Origin: Macrotis lagotis
Taxonomy: Eukaryota; Chordata; Mammalia; Peramelemorphia; Peramelidae
Length of the DNA stretch: 64,000 nucleotides
NCBI RefSeq assembly: GCF_037893015.1
Contig: NC_133665.1
Coordinates: forward strand, 193,932,146 to 193,996,145
Direction: 5' to 3'
Below the pieces are notes generated by a model that ran no database searches, was not told where the DNA came from, and saw only the letters and a list, made by a program, of their open reading frames with translations. The first letter of the stretch is position 1, and each line of letters opens with the position of its first letter. A program made the translations under genes and the position numbers. This document shows positions 51,736 through 62,174 of the stretch, in pieces.

Positions 51736-52181
51736 AAAGTGGATGGTGGATGTTCACTGGCATGATTAGGACTGGGCCTAGTGAGTGTTCCCAATCCCCC
51801 AAGTCCTCCATGTTCCTGGGTGGTTCCCCTCCTCAAATGTCCTTCCCTTTCTCTCCCTCTGTCCGTTGGCCCCCCTCCTCAGATCCAGCCTTCCCTGACT
51901 CTCCAGTATATACACTGACCCCTCCCTTCTCTGGCCTGCCCACCTCAGCCTCCAGTCTTCAGCCCTGGGGTACCCAATGTCTTGTGTTGCCCTCGTACCT
52001 TGGGAAGTCATGTCCCTCTAACCAGACTGGGGGAGGTGGGGCTGAAACTGGGTTTTCTTTTCCACCTCCCTGCTCAGGAAGTGAGCCCAAGACCCAGCAG
52101 CCACGGTGAGGGGGGTGGGGAGCTCAGTGACTTGGGGAAGGCTTGCAGGCTTGAACGGACACAGAAATCACTCAGGTGTGA

Positions 52182-52187
52182 TTTATT
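52182..52187 (-). terminator. CRHR2: Candidate CRHR2 polyadenylation signal
   Basis: The minus strand reads AATAAA about 0.79 kb after the CRHR2 stop codon, followed by T/G-containing sequence. This is the first canonical hexamer I found on that strand past the stop. The resulting 3'UTR length is plausible but unproved. Confidence 0.5.
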
Positions 52188-52504
52188 AGACACAGAGACA
52201 CTGGTTCTGAAGGGAAGGGTCCAGCAGAGGTCCCTAGGACCCTGGCTTTGAGGTTTCAAACACAGAAGAGACACTGGTTATGTGGCCAACACCCTTCCCT
52301 CCCAGCATGGCTTCTCTTCTCTCCCTGACCATTCTCTCACTATTCACAAGGCCTGGCCAGTGGCCTCAACAATGATGGGAAGGAGATGGGAACTGTGGAC
52401 TGAGATTGGATTGGAAGGAAGCTATGAGTCCTACTCTCTAGTAACTTGGGGGAAACCAGTTGAGGAGGGGAGGGTATTCCATGAAAGGTGCAGTGGGAAA
52501 AAAC

Positions 52505-52640
52505 TGGTTGTCAAGAGACCTGGGCTCTAGGCTGAGCTTCATCATTGAACATCTGGATAACCAAGATCATCATCTCCCCTCTGTTTCCCCATCTGTAAAA
52601 TGACAGGCCTGAACTAGGGTCTTCTGCAGCTCCTTCTATC
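52505..52640 (+). repeat. MIR-type SINE within the predicted CRHR2 3'UTR
   Basis: 'agagacctgggctctaggct', 'tgtttccccatctgtaaaat' and 'gcctgaactagggtcttctg'. Antisense relative to CRHR2. Confidence 0.65.
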
Positions 52641-52978
52641 CCTTCCTCTCTGACTGACCCTCAGGGGCTTCATCTCCTCATCAGGCAAACGGAGATGCTA
52701 ATGCATCTGCTATTTCTTTCCTGGGGCTGAGGACGAGAATGTTCCACAGTGGGACAAGGTTTTCCCATCTGCTGGTCCCAAGGGTGGGCCACTCATTCCC
52801 TGTCCTCTTGCAACCCCCACGGTGTGCTCCAACTTCCTGGAGTTCATCCTTCCAGGCCCCATTTATCCTCGGATCCCTCATGAATGACTGCCCAGGAAAG
52901 AGAGGGAGGAGGAGGAGGAGGAACAAGAGGAGTATCTCTGGAGGGGCAGGAGGAGGAGGAACTTAGGGGGAGATAGCA

Positions 52979-53119
52979 TCAGACGGCTGCTGTCTGTTTG
53001 ATGCTGTGGAAGCTGATCCTGGTGGGGGATGTGGGGATTGACATGGCTCGGGCGACTCGGACTCGCAGAGAGTGGTGATCCTGCCACCTGCGCCACTTCT
53101 TCCTCACAGCTGCTCGGAC
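52979..53119 (-). CDS. CRHR2: CRHR2 last coding exon: helix 8 and C-terminal tail
   Basis: 46 codons and TGA (52981-52979): '[20 protein letters not shown]' then '[20 protein letters not shown]' and 'KQTAAV'. The C-terminal PDZ-type ligand TAV is kept. Human has VPMARAMS where this copy has VRVARAMS. The acceptor CTCTGCAG is preceded by an unusually long CT tract (the GA array at 53150-53252 read on this strand). Confidence 0.96.
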   Translation of the reverse strand, partial: VRAAVRKKWRRWQDHHSLRVRVARAMSIPTSPTRISFHSIKQTAAV

Positions 53120-53185
53120 CTGCAGAGAGACAGACCCAGACCCAGACCGAGACCAAGACAGAAAGAAAGAGGGGAGAGACAGAGA

Positions 53186-53256
<71 letters not shown>

Positions 53257-56200
53257 AGAGGGAGGGAGGAGATAGAAACAGACACACAGAGAGAACAGAG
53301 TCAGAGAAAGCAAGAGAGAACAGGGCCCAACCTGACTTGCCTTTGGGGCTTTGGTGGTGGGCAAGGCTACTCCTTGACCCCATTCACTGGGCCAGTTTAT
53401 TGGGGAAGGCTGAATTGAATTTCTTCCCCCTTGAGTAAATAGTGATCATAGCAGAGGTTTGTCAAGGGTTTGGCAGACATGGTTACACTTGAGCCTCACA
53501 GTAACCATAGGGAAAGGGGGATATGGGTGTTATTAGCCCATTTTGCAGATGAGGAAACCGAGGTGGAAAGTGCTGAGTTGTGTCTCTGGTATTCCATTGC
53601 AATTGAGTCTTCCTGCCCTGATGCATCTCTAAACGGGACATTTAATGAATGAAGTGAATACACAGAAGAGAATACACGGCTAGCCTGAGGAATGTCTCTA
53701 AATAAGATCATGAGAATGATCATAAAAGAACCATATTGGAAACAAAATGAAGTATATTTGGAGAGTCCCTGAACCTGGGCTCCTAGCCCTAAGCCAGCTG
53801 TCACAAGTCCATCACTCTTGGCCAAAAGACAAAGTAGATTGGGAGACTTTCTCAGTGCCCTTGGTAAACTGATCAAAAATCTATAGAAATGATGTTGAGA
53901 ACAAGCCTGTGGTCTTTCTCCAGGCAGGGAGTGTCAAGGTTGAAATGATGAGTGCAGGGTCATTAGGTGTCTCTAATGTAACCCAAAGTGTTTTCTTCCA
54001 TATGGAGGTAAACTACAAAAGTGGGAGCAAAAGGCTCCCCATGGGCAACTCTCCCAGGTACTTGGTTAATAATATGCTGATCAAGAATTGTTAGTCACAT
54101 CCTTGGCCAGGTTATCTAGTTTTGTCTCATTTATAGGGTCAGGGCTGGAGGGAACAGGAAGGAGCTAGAGCTGGGGGAAATGGTAAGTGAGGTCAGGTCA
54201 TCTCTCTTCTCAGCCCTTCTATTGTCAGAATGAATTGACCTGACCTACATCCCTTATCCTCCCCAGGCCTCAGTTTCCTCAAGTGTAAAATGAGGGATTC
54301 GGATGGGATCTGTGCAGTCACTGGTATCCTGAGTCTTTGAGTGTGTGCATGATTCATCATTTCATGGGAGCATTCTCCCACAAGGCCTCTCAGGATGGGA
54401 AGTTTCCCTGGGGCCATTCAACGTCAGAGCTTGGGCCTAGTTCTAACTCTGATTCAGTCACTGTAGGTGAGTCATCTTTTGGGGTTTAGAGGAAACCTTT
54501 AGGGGAGACTTCAACCCTTTCTCTGTGATCTTCTGATCACTAAAAGTCCTTCTAACTCAAAGGTTCTCATACTCTTCTGGAGTGTCCTTCAGCTCCTCTC
54601 TCCAAACCAGGGAAGAAAGACCTGTTTCAGAGTTCCCTTCTCCCATGACACCTCCAGTGAACCCTGTCCTGCTCTCCTCCCTTCTGTCTTGGCCATGGCC
54701 TCAGAGAGGGGGAAACATGAAGTGTCTCTGCTTCTGATTTTAATGCTTGGTCATCTGGTTTGCCAGGGTTGAGTGCCTTTCTCCTCATCAGCTCAGGGCT
54801 CTCTGCTAAAAGTTTTGGAGTCACCCCCAAAACTCAGGTCACTCACCTCTCCATTCAGGAAGCAGTAGAACACAGAAACAAAGAAGCCCTGGGGAAAAAA
54901 GTGGGAGCCCTTTATTGTCACATTCCTAGAGAACAGCAGACCCTCCCTGGAACCAAGGGTCAGAAAGGGATTATGGGAGAGAAATGGGAAGGAAAGAGGG
55001 AGATAGCTACCTTTCTAATGACTTGGCATGATTCCCTGTAGAGCAGGAGGACAATGCAAGCCCAACAGACCACAGATCAGGTTGAATAAGGGGAAAGGGG
55101 TGTTGGGGAAGGAAGAGAAGCATAGCCTTGGTGGAAGTGGGCATGGTGCTGCCATGGTGATGAGCATAACCTTTGGGGTGGTGACATTCACCCAAAGGAT
55201 ATTAATAATATATGACCCCAGGCTAAGCCCATCGTCTCCTTTGCTAGGGTTAACCAGGGAGTCATTCTGAGGCTGGGATCATCTTTACTGGGGTAAGGGG
55301 TCAGTTTGCGCCCATGTGCTAGGTATTTGTGGGCAGGTGTGCTTATCTGTGGGCATCTGTCATGAATATTTTTGGTGCTTCTACTGCTAAACTTGTTTAT
55401 GTCTGTCTCTGCAGGTGGAGGTCCTGGGCATCTTTTCTTCGTGTACACCTGTACACAAGGTTTGGGGCTCCTCTAACTCCAAACCTCCCCTCCCCTTTTT
55501 TCTGGGACTTCCCTGGACCCCAGATGTCCCCTCTGTTCTGGGGCTCCTCTAATCCCCCCCACACATATGGGCTGGGTGAAGTTCACATTGGTCATCTCTG
55601 ATAAATCATTTTTTCCAACAGTCACTTTCAGGCCAGCTTTCTCCTGGCCCCCCTCCTCACACAGTCTGCACCCCACCTCTCTCATTCCCTGCTTGTACAA
55701 CATGGGTCTCAGGCCCCTTCCATGACTCCTGCCCCCCAGCTTCCAAGACTCTGACCTGAAAGGACTGCAGGAAGGAATTGAAGTAAATGAACACGATCTG
55801 GGACACGTCGTCATCACCGGGGTTGATGAAGAAGAGCATGTAGGTGATGCCCAGCAGAGGCAGGAGGACCAGGGTTGCCTTTACTGCCTTCCTGAGGGGG
55901 AGACGAGGAGGGAGGCCAAAGGTCATTGGGGCAGGGGGACTGTGGGCATTCTTCCTCCTTGATGATACTGGAGGGAGAGCCCCCAAGCTGAGGACAGTGT
56001 AGGCCCTCTAGGACCAAGCATCCATTCAACAACTTCATCCTCCAGATCCACAGGCAAGGACTGAGGCCACTGTGGGACAGGAAGCCCGGTGTGGGCATGG
56101 AGCACATCCATAAGCTTTGTGCCCTGGGTCCAGTGTCAAGCCCTGAGACTGATCCAAAGCTCTGCTAACTGCTGGTGTTTAATGATGGCTTGTGCACAGG

Positions 56201-57425
56201 TGTGATGATACATACATGCACACACATACATATAAAAGAGGGTCACATTCCTGGAGTCTGAGCTACCTTAGGAGGGAGGGCATCCCCTTGGCAACATCTT
56301 TTGGCTGCCAGGTCAGCTCTAAATTTTGCAAGCACTCAAGATTCAAGGAGAATTTTCAAAAACTGAGTGAAGGATGGGGGGTGGGGGATGGGAGGAGCTC
56401 AAGGAAAAAGAGCAGTGGCAAGAGAAGAGAATTTGGAGTTGGGGGAGGGTAGAAGGGACAGCCTGGGATCAGAAGACTCCCAGGACAGAGGGTAGATCTG
56501 GGGGCCAGGGAGCCCCAGGAGAGGGGTGAGATCTAGGGGCCAGAACAGAAGGTGAGATCTGGGTCAGAGAAGCACTGGGGAGAAAGAATGGTCCAGGGTT
56601 AGGGAAGCTCAAAGGTAAGGGGGGGACAAGGAGACATTGCTGGGACTAATTGGTTTTTAGACACAGATTCATAAAATATTGGGGATGACAGCCATAGGAA
56701 CATGGTTTTCACTTTATAATAGAAGGAAGTAAAACAAGTGGGGTTCATTTCACAGAAAATCACATCAGCAATCATTGAGTTGATCACACCTGCCCCCTTG
56801 GAATCAGAGTTTCTTAAATATAAAAGAGAAGGAGGAAGTACGTGAGGATGGGCACCGGACAGCCCTTGGAGAGACCAGAGTGAAGGGTGACCCTAGAGCA
56901 GGTGACGCGCTGAGAAAAGGGAACTGAAAAACACAACAACACCCATGGGATCCTGCTTGGGCCAAAAGAACAGCTCTGTAGGCTTAGCAAGGCCTTTGGC
57001 TCTCATCTACTGGGGAGATAGCGTACGTTCCATCACTCACTGTTCACAATTGAAAGATGAGGAACAGTTCCTTCCCACAAATTGCATGAGGCCCCACATT
57101 CTCTGGACCAGAAGATACTTTACGGGCAGTCTAGCTCCTTCTGCCTATTTTGTTCGGTTTCCTTCAAGGACGGAGTGGGCGCAAGCCGGCAGGAGTTTGG
57201 GTGGGAGATTCCAGTTAGCCTGGAGGAGGGGGCTCCCCTTCCTGAACGCTGCTGGTTCTCCCTCTCCTAGGGACTGCGGAACAGCCGAGGGCTGGATGGG
57301 TGGAATCAAGAGCACCCGCTGCCCCCGGGGGGCACCTACCTGTACTGCATCGTCTCCGAAGTGGTGGATGCTCGAAGCTTCGTCATCAAAATTCTAACAA
57401 TGTTGAACAGGAAAACAAAATTGAT
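52979..57425 (-). CDS. CRHR2: CRHR2, corticotropin-releasing hormone receptor 2, last four coding exons (partial)
   Basis: Class B1 G-protein-coupled receptor for urocortins and CRH; it couples to Gs and raises cAMP at the plasma membrane. Four minus-strand exons were found in order: 57425-57340, 55891-55756, 54888-54847 and 53119-52979. All have AG acceptors and GT donors (where internal) and consistent phases, giving 134 residues from the end of TM5 to the stop. Diagnostic segments are '[20 protein letters not shown]', '[19 protein letters not shown]', '[14 protein letters not shown]' and the tail '[20 protein letters not shown]'. CRHR1 shares parts of these, but the tail and the position beside GARS1 favour CRHR2. 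The exons for the ligand-binding domain and TM1-TM5 were not recognised up to 64 kb and probably lie beyond the window. The gene converges on GARS1. Confidence 0.93.
53150..53260. repeat. (GA)n microsatellite in the last CRHR2 intron
   Basis: Over 80 bp of almost pure GA (53187-53251) with degenerate purine flanks. On the CRHR2 strand it is a CT tract ending some 30-70 nt before the last acceptor. Reading frames of alternating Arg-Glu or Ser-Leu here are artefacts. Confidence 0.95.
54240..54340 (+). repeat. MIR-type SINE fragment in CRHR2 intron
   Basis: 'ggcctcagtttcctcaagtg' followed by 'taaaatgagggattcgg'. Confidence 0.65.
54847..54888 (-). CDS. CRHR2: CRHR2 exon: end of TM7 (42-bp micro-exon)
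   Basis: 14 codons, phase 0 at both ends: '[14 protein letters not shown]'. The acceptor is TTCCCCAG and the donor is GAG|GTGAGT. Human has CFFNGE where this copy has CFLNGE. The family is known to have an exon of this size here. Confidence 0.95.
55756..55891 (-). CDS. CRHR2: CRHR2 exon: TM6, extracellular loop 3, start of TM7
   Basis: 136 bp, one base plus 45 codons: '[20 protein letters not shown]' then '[17 protein letters not shown]' and 'NSFLQSFQ'. The acceptor is CCCTCAG and the donor is CAG|GTCAGA. Extracellular loop 3 carries the conservative changes (human VNPGEDDLSQIM). Confidence 0.97.
57340..57425 (-). CDS. CRHR2: CRHR2 exon: end of TM5 and intracellular loop 3
   Basis: 86 bp, 28 codons plus two bases. 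It reads '[20 protein letters not shown]' then 'TTSETMQYR'. The acceptor on the minus strand is CTCTCCAG and the donor is CAG|GTAGGT. Human has Ile where this copy has Met in 'SETIQYR'. Loop 3 is the main G-protein contact. Confidence 0.95.
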
Positions 57426-57537
57426 CTGGAGAGAGACAGACAAGAGACTAGCAGCAGAGACTAGACCTAGCTGGTCAGCTCCACGGCACTCCTCGTCTGT
57501 GCCTCCCTTGCTCTTCCCCCTCCTCCTCTCCCTCCCT

Positions 57538-57593
57538 CCTCTCTCTCTGTCTCTCTCTCTGTCTCTCTCTGTCTCTCTCTGTCTCTCTCTGTC

Positions 57594-57625
<32 letters not shown>

Positions 57626-57690
57626 CTTTTCCTCCTCCTCCTCCTCCTCCTTCTTCCCCTCCTCCTCCTCCTCTATCTCCTACTTCCCCC
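57538..57690. repeat. (CTCTCTGT)n and (CTC)n polypyrimidine tract
   Basis: About seven GTCTCTCT units, then CTCCTC runs, 110 bp outside the CRHR2 TM5/loop-3 exon. Purine-rich on the gene's sense strand. Confidence 0.95.
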
Positions 57691-57949
57691 TCCCCCTAAC
57701 ATTTCTCTGTCTCCCTCCATCTTCTCTGCTTTTTTCCCTCTAACCTCTAGCTTTTGGCCTGACACTTTCATCCTTCTCTCCAAATCCCAGCCCAAATGTC
57801 ACCTGTTCCATGAAATTCACCCCACTTTCCCCAACAGGCAGAGAAGGAGGTCTAGGCCTTTGACTTCCCCGTATTTTGTCCTCCCATGAGACCCCAGCTA
57901 CCTCTCAAGAGTTCCCCAATTCAAAAGTGCTAAGTATCAGAGGTGAATG

Positions 57950-58090
57950 GGGCTTTTTGAGATCATTTAATCCAATGACATTCGACAGAGGAGGACGCTG
58001 ACCCACAGATGTGGGAAGAGACTTGCCCAAGGGCTCTGCAGGGGCAAAGCCAGAGTAGGTCTTGGTCCTCGGGGTCAGTTTATGAGACTT
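57950..58090 (-). repeat. MIR-type SINE, antisense
   Basis: 'gagatcatttaatccaatga', 'gacttgcccaagggctctgc' and 'aaagccagagtaggtcttgg'. A second diverged piece may lie at 58285-58400. Confidence 0.6.
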
Positions 58091-58859
58091 GTATTGAGCA
58101 TCTCCCTCTGAAGGCAAGGCCTGGTTCTTGAACAAACTGGTGGAGACCACCCACTAGGTAGGACCCGTTCCTCCTGGACACAACATCTGTGTAATGAGCA
58201 GTTGGGTCGGCACTGCCTCACTGGCCCCACTGAATAGCAGGGACATCCTCAAGGAAGAGGAACTCAGGGGGATTATAATTCCTCAGGATTAAAGGATGTC
58301 AGAGTTGAAAGGAGCCTTGGCAGCAGCTTGCCCAAGTCACATATGGATGTCCCCACCTTCAAGTCCCTGACAAATGATTGTCCAGCAGCAGCTTCCAGAC
58401 TCCAATGAGGAGGACATTGGTGGACAAGAAGGAATTGATGGGGTTAAGGGGGATTTTCTAACCCTAAATCAAATGGAACTTGAGACTGAGACTTGAGATT
58501 CATTCTATTACCAGCAAGAAGGTTCAAAAATTGAGTAAACACCCAAGGAGTCTCATGGCTCTTCTGTGTTCCCAAAGAACTTGGTCTCTGGAGGCTGAGA
58601 CCCTGGGGCTGCAGGACTTCCCTGTCCTTACGCTGCAAAAGGTGGATGTGCTGAAGTCTCTTGGAGGGGACACACTGGGGAGTTATGGAGAGACAGCTAC
58701 TTGAACACTTTTTTCTAATTCAGTGACTTAAAGATTTGCTTTTTTAAATGAGAGTTGAAGCTTAGGTTCTATAGGATTCGTGATGCTAAAGAGGACAGAA
58801 TCCCATTAGCTATTACCTAGACTAAGACTCTAACTCCGCTCTGAGGTGGGGGTAGGGGG

Positions 58860-58942
58860 TAGAGAGAGACAGAGACTGAGAGACAGAGAAACAGAGACAG
58901 AGAGGCAGAGAGACAGAGACAGATAAAGAGAGAGACAGATTG
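58860..58942. repeat. Degenerate (GAGACA)n purine tract
   Basis: Purine-only repeats such as 'gagagacagagactgagaga', complementary in type to the pyrimidine tract at 57538-57620. Confidence 0.9.
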
Positions 58943-58944
58943 AT

Positions 58945-60320
58945 GGACACAGAATAAAAGAGTTATTGGAGAATGTTTTATTGCCACTTTTCTTACTGAT
59001 ATTTTTGAAAATGTCTTTAGTTTGAATTAACTAGTTAAATACTGGTGGGCCGTCTGAACTGTGGTTTGAGTAGATGGAGACCCATGGAGTATCTTGAATT
59101 TGAAGTCTCTTTTCTGGGGGTATGCATGCAAAGGGAACACCTCTCAGGGTCTACACAAGGATGATTCACTACTGACTGGCCACCATTTTATCCAGTCCTC
59201 AAACAGTGCCTATTACCTAATAGTTGCTGAGGAAATGTTTGTTGAATATTGCTTCTAGCATCAATCTCGCCTCCACTCTTTGACCCCTCGCAGAACTTTC
59301 TTTAGCCCCTCAATAGAGGAACATTTCTTGGAATCACTCCTGCAGAAATAACTATCTCAGCCACTGGACTCAAGCCAGGTACCAGAGCATCCTATCTGGA
59401 CACAAACACGGTCCAAGCCTAGGCTGATCTTTTAACAAAGGGACCTTACAGTCACCATGACCTTCTCAGATGGCATTTAGAGTTGAGTGTCTCTTTCTCT
59501 CTCTCTCTCTCTCCTTTCCTGGAGAATCAGCTTAACATTTAAGAAAGCAGCTCCTGGCCTTGTAGCCTGGGCCCAAATGAGAAGGTCAGCTCCTGACCCA
59601 GGATGATGTGGGCAGGAGTTTTTACTGTGAGTGGGGGAGCAGGAGGGGAAAAGACAGAAACTTTCTTATCTTAATGTTATTAACCCTTTCCCTCTATGGT
59701 CAACCATGATCTCCTTGGAGTGAACAAAGATATGGAGAGAAAGCCCATTAAAAGGTAACTTCCTTCACTTCCCATCTATGGATCCTGGAGTCACCCAGAT
59801 AGATGAGATCCAGGGAACCTGCACTGATTACAGGCAGGTGCACTGTGTCAGAGTCTTTTTCATCATTTTGGGGAACCAAGATTCCTTGGTCTTCTTTGGT
59901 ACTCTGACCCAGAATGTAAAATCCATTGCAGTTGGCTAGTTCTTTCCAAGTTTAATCAGCTGACCAATACCAATGTCCCTTTGCCTCCACTCCCCAAATC
60001 GGGCCCTCGTTGCTTCTCTCTCAGATTGCCAAACCTTCTAGTAGCTTGCTCTGCTTCTGGTTCTTCTTCTGCCAATTCATCCCCTGCCAACAGCTACTCG
60101 AATTGTCCTTCTAAAATACAAGCCTGGCCTTCCAGTGTCCCAGCTCCAGTCTTGGCTTGCTTCTAGCATAAAGCAAACTCCTTGGCTTGGCATTGAGAAC
60201 CCCTCACACTTGGCTGAACCTTGCTTTCAGGTGTGTTCCACATGGTGCCTCTAATCATACTCTACTTCCCAACCAAATGGAACTTCTGGTCTCTTCCTGA
60301 CCTGAGCATTCCCAAACATT
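58945..60320. other. CRHR2 intron or flank, no recognised exon
   Basis: A (CT)n run at about 59485-59513 and an L2-like end near 59200-59255. Searched by eye for CRHR2 TM1-TM5 and hormone-binding exons on the minus strand; none found. Confidence 0.4.
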
Positions 60321-60329
60321 CCTCTCTCC

Positions 60330-60530
60330 CCACTCCACACCTTTGCACAGGCTGCCACCATGCTCCTACCTGAAATGCCTTTCCTTGTCACCCCCTCCTT
60401 TGGGAATCCTTAGTTTTCTTCAAAGCTCCGTCGACCACTGGCCATCTCCCCCAGGAAGCCTGGCCTGAGTCTCCTAAGGATTTACCCTTCTGGGCGCTCT
60501 CCCTAAACAACCTTAGAGTTCCTTCTGTCG
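60330..60530 (+). repeat. L2-like LINE fragment
   Basis: 'cctttgcacaggctgccacc', 'tgaaatgcctttccttgtca' and 'cccccaggaagcctggcctg' follow an L2 pattern; weaker similarity may start near 60000. Confidence 0.55.
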
Positions 60531-60754
60531 GGGTGGGAGAAACAACCACAGTGAGTATCACCCTGAGAGAACTGAACCACTGCCACTCAGCATCCAGGTA
60601 TGCAAGTTAGCATGTATGTGGATCTCACTACATGGTGGATGTCCAGCTCATGGACAAGGAGGGGGCAATTTGAAGGTGCTACAGGGAGAACAGCAGTCCC
60701 TCTACTCTCTCTAATGTCTTCCACCCTCCTTCCGGGAAGCACTAACTAAATTTG

Positions 60755-61735
60755 ACATCAATTACTGGGAAAATTCTAGAACATATCTTTTGCTAGATGG
60801 CCATTAAAAAGGAGGCAGGGATGACAAGAAGCAAGATGGCTTCAAGAAAAGTTCATGGAAGATTCACCTCATTGCCACTGTTAGTGAACTAGATGACCAG
60901 AAGAAATCTTGCACATAGTGTGACTAGATTTTTAGAACAAAAGAAAAAATCTCATACTATTCTTATGGAAAATCTATCCTGGTATTCAGCTCACAGTAGG
61001 TCTTCACAAAAACATATTGATTGGTTGAAAAAGATGGACAAATGTGAACTAGATAATAATACAATTGGATGAAATGGGAATTGACTGAGTGACTGTCCTC
61101 AAAAGGGAGCTTCAATAACTCAGTATCACTTTGGTAGAAGCCTCCAGTGGGGGAGCTCCAGGGATCTCTGCTTGTCCCTAGGCGGTTTTTGATCTTAATG
61201 AGTAATTTATCTAACCATAGATGGCATGTTCAATATATCTCCAGATGACTGCTAGGCTGGAAAGGAGAGAAAAGATATGGGATCTTAGAATCAGGATCTT
61301 TAAAAAAGCTCAGTAAACTGGAACCCTGGGTTGATTTCTATTAAAATGAGATTCATTAGTGATAATGTAATGGTTTATATTTAAGTTTGGAAAAACCAAC
61401 CTTATGAATACAGGTTGGGGGAAGCCTGGGTGGCCAGTCTGTGTCCGAAAAAGATCTCAGTGAATTTCAAAGAGACAATGTGTAAACAGAGTGATATGGC
61501 AGCCTGTGGTCTAGTAGCATCTGGTAGGAAATGAGGAGAGAACGAGGGAAGCCTCCATCTTATGTTGCTCTTTGTTGGTCAGACTGAGGCTTGGACATGG
61601 ATTCAATTCTGAGGGCCCCAGTTTATGGGAGAAAGCATCCAGAACACTATAACCAGGATGGGGAGGGATCCAAGGCCAAGTCATCTAAGGCATTTGCTAA
61701 AGAGGTCACTTTGGGCTGGAGTTAGGAAATGCAGT
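60755..61735 (+). mobile_element. CR1/L3-like LINE, about 1 kb, decayed
   Basis: Landmarks of the CR1/L3 reverse-transcriptase to 3' region occur in order: 'attactgggaaaattctaga', 'ccagggatctctgcttgtcc', 'taaactggaaccctgggttg', 'acagagtgatatggcagcct', 'tcagactgaggcttggacat' and 'aaccaggatggggaggg'. Many indels; no usable frame remains. Confidence 0.75.
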
Positions 61736-61917
61736 CAATGTGGGTCCTTTTTACACTTTTTCCTTTTTCTTCCTTATCAGCATCATTTGGTTTTATGCTG
61801 TACAGAAATCCATTATCTGATTTAAGTCAATTTTCCATTGCAAAAGCATAGGCCTGGGGATCTTCTCTGCCCTTTCTCTGAACTCTTTGATGTTCATTAT
61901 TCCCAAATTTAGGATGT

Positions 61918-61969
<52 letters not shown>

Positions 61970-61970
61970 T
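61918..61970. repeat. (TG)n microsatellite
   Basis: About 24 TG units. Confidence 0.95.
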
Positions 61971-62104
61971 AAGGAATGGAGGGTGCTATGGCTATTGGGA
62001 TAGGATGTGTTAAAGTACAAACACCAAATAAAGCTTTTATAGAAAAGGGAAGTTACTAATTACTTTGCTTTGGGGAGAAAGACAGAGACCAAAAGAGACA
62101 GAAA

Positions 62105-62130
62105 AAGTGAGTGAGTGAGTGAGTGAGTGA

Positions 62131-62173
<43 letters not shown>
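62105..62173. repeat. (GAGT)n(GT)n compound microsatellite
   Basis: Roughly seven GAGT units running directly into about 18 GT units. Confidence 0.95.

Positions 62174-62174
<1 letters not shown>

Noticed and set aside
53029-53418. Frames of alternating Arg-Glu or Ser-Leu
   Set aside because: Direct translation of the (GA)n microsatellite; the true feature on the minus strand is the last CRHR2 exon.
59585-59640. Possible CRHR2 TM5 exon on the minus strand (reads like 'HIIL')
   Set aside because: Only four residues resemble the expected segment; no acceptor, donor or continuing homology.
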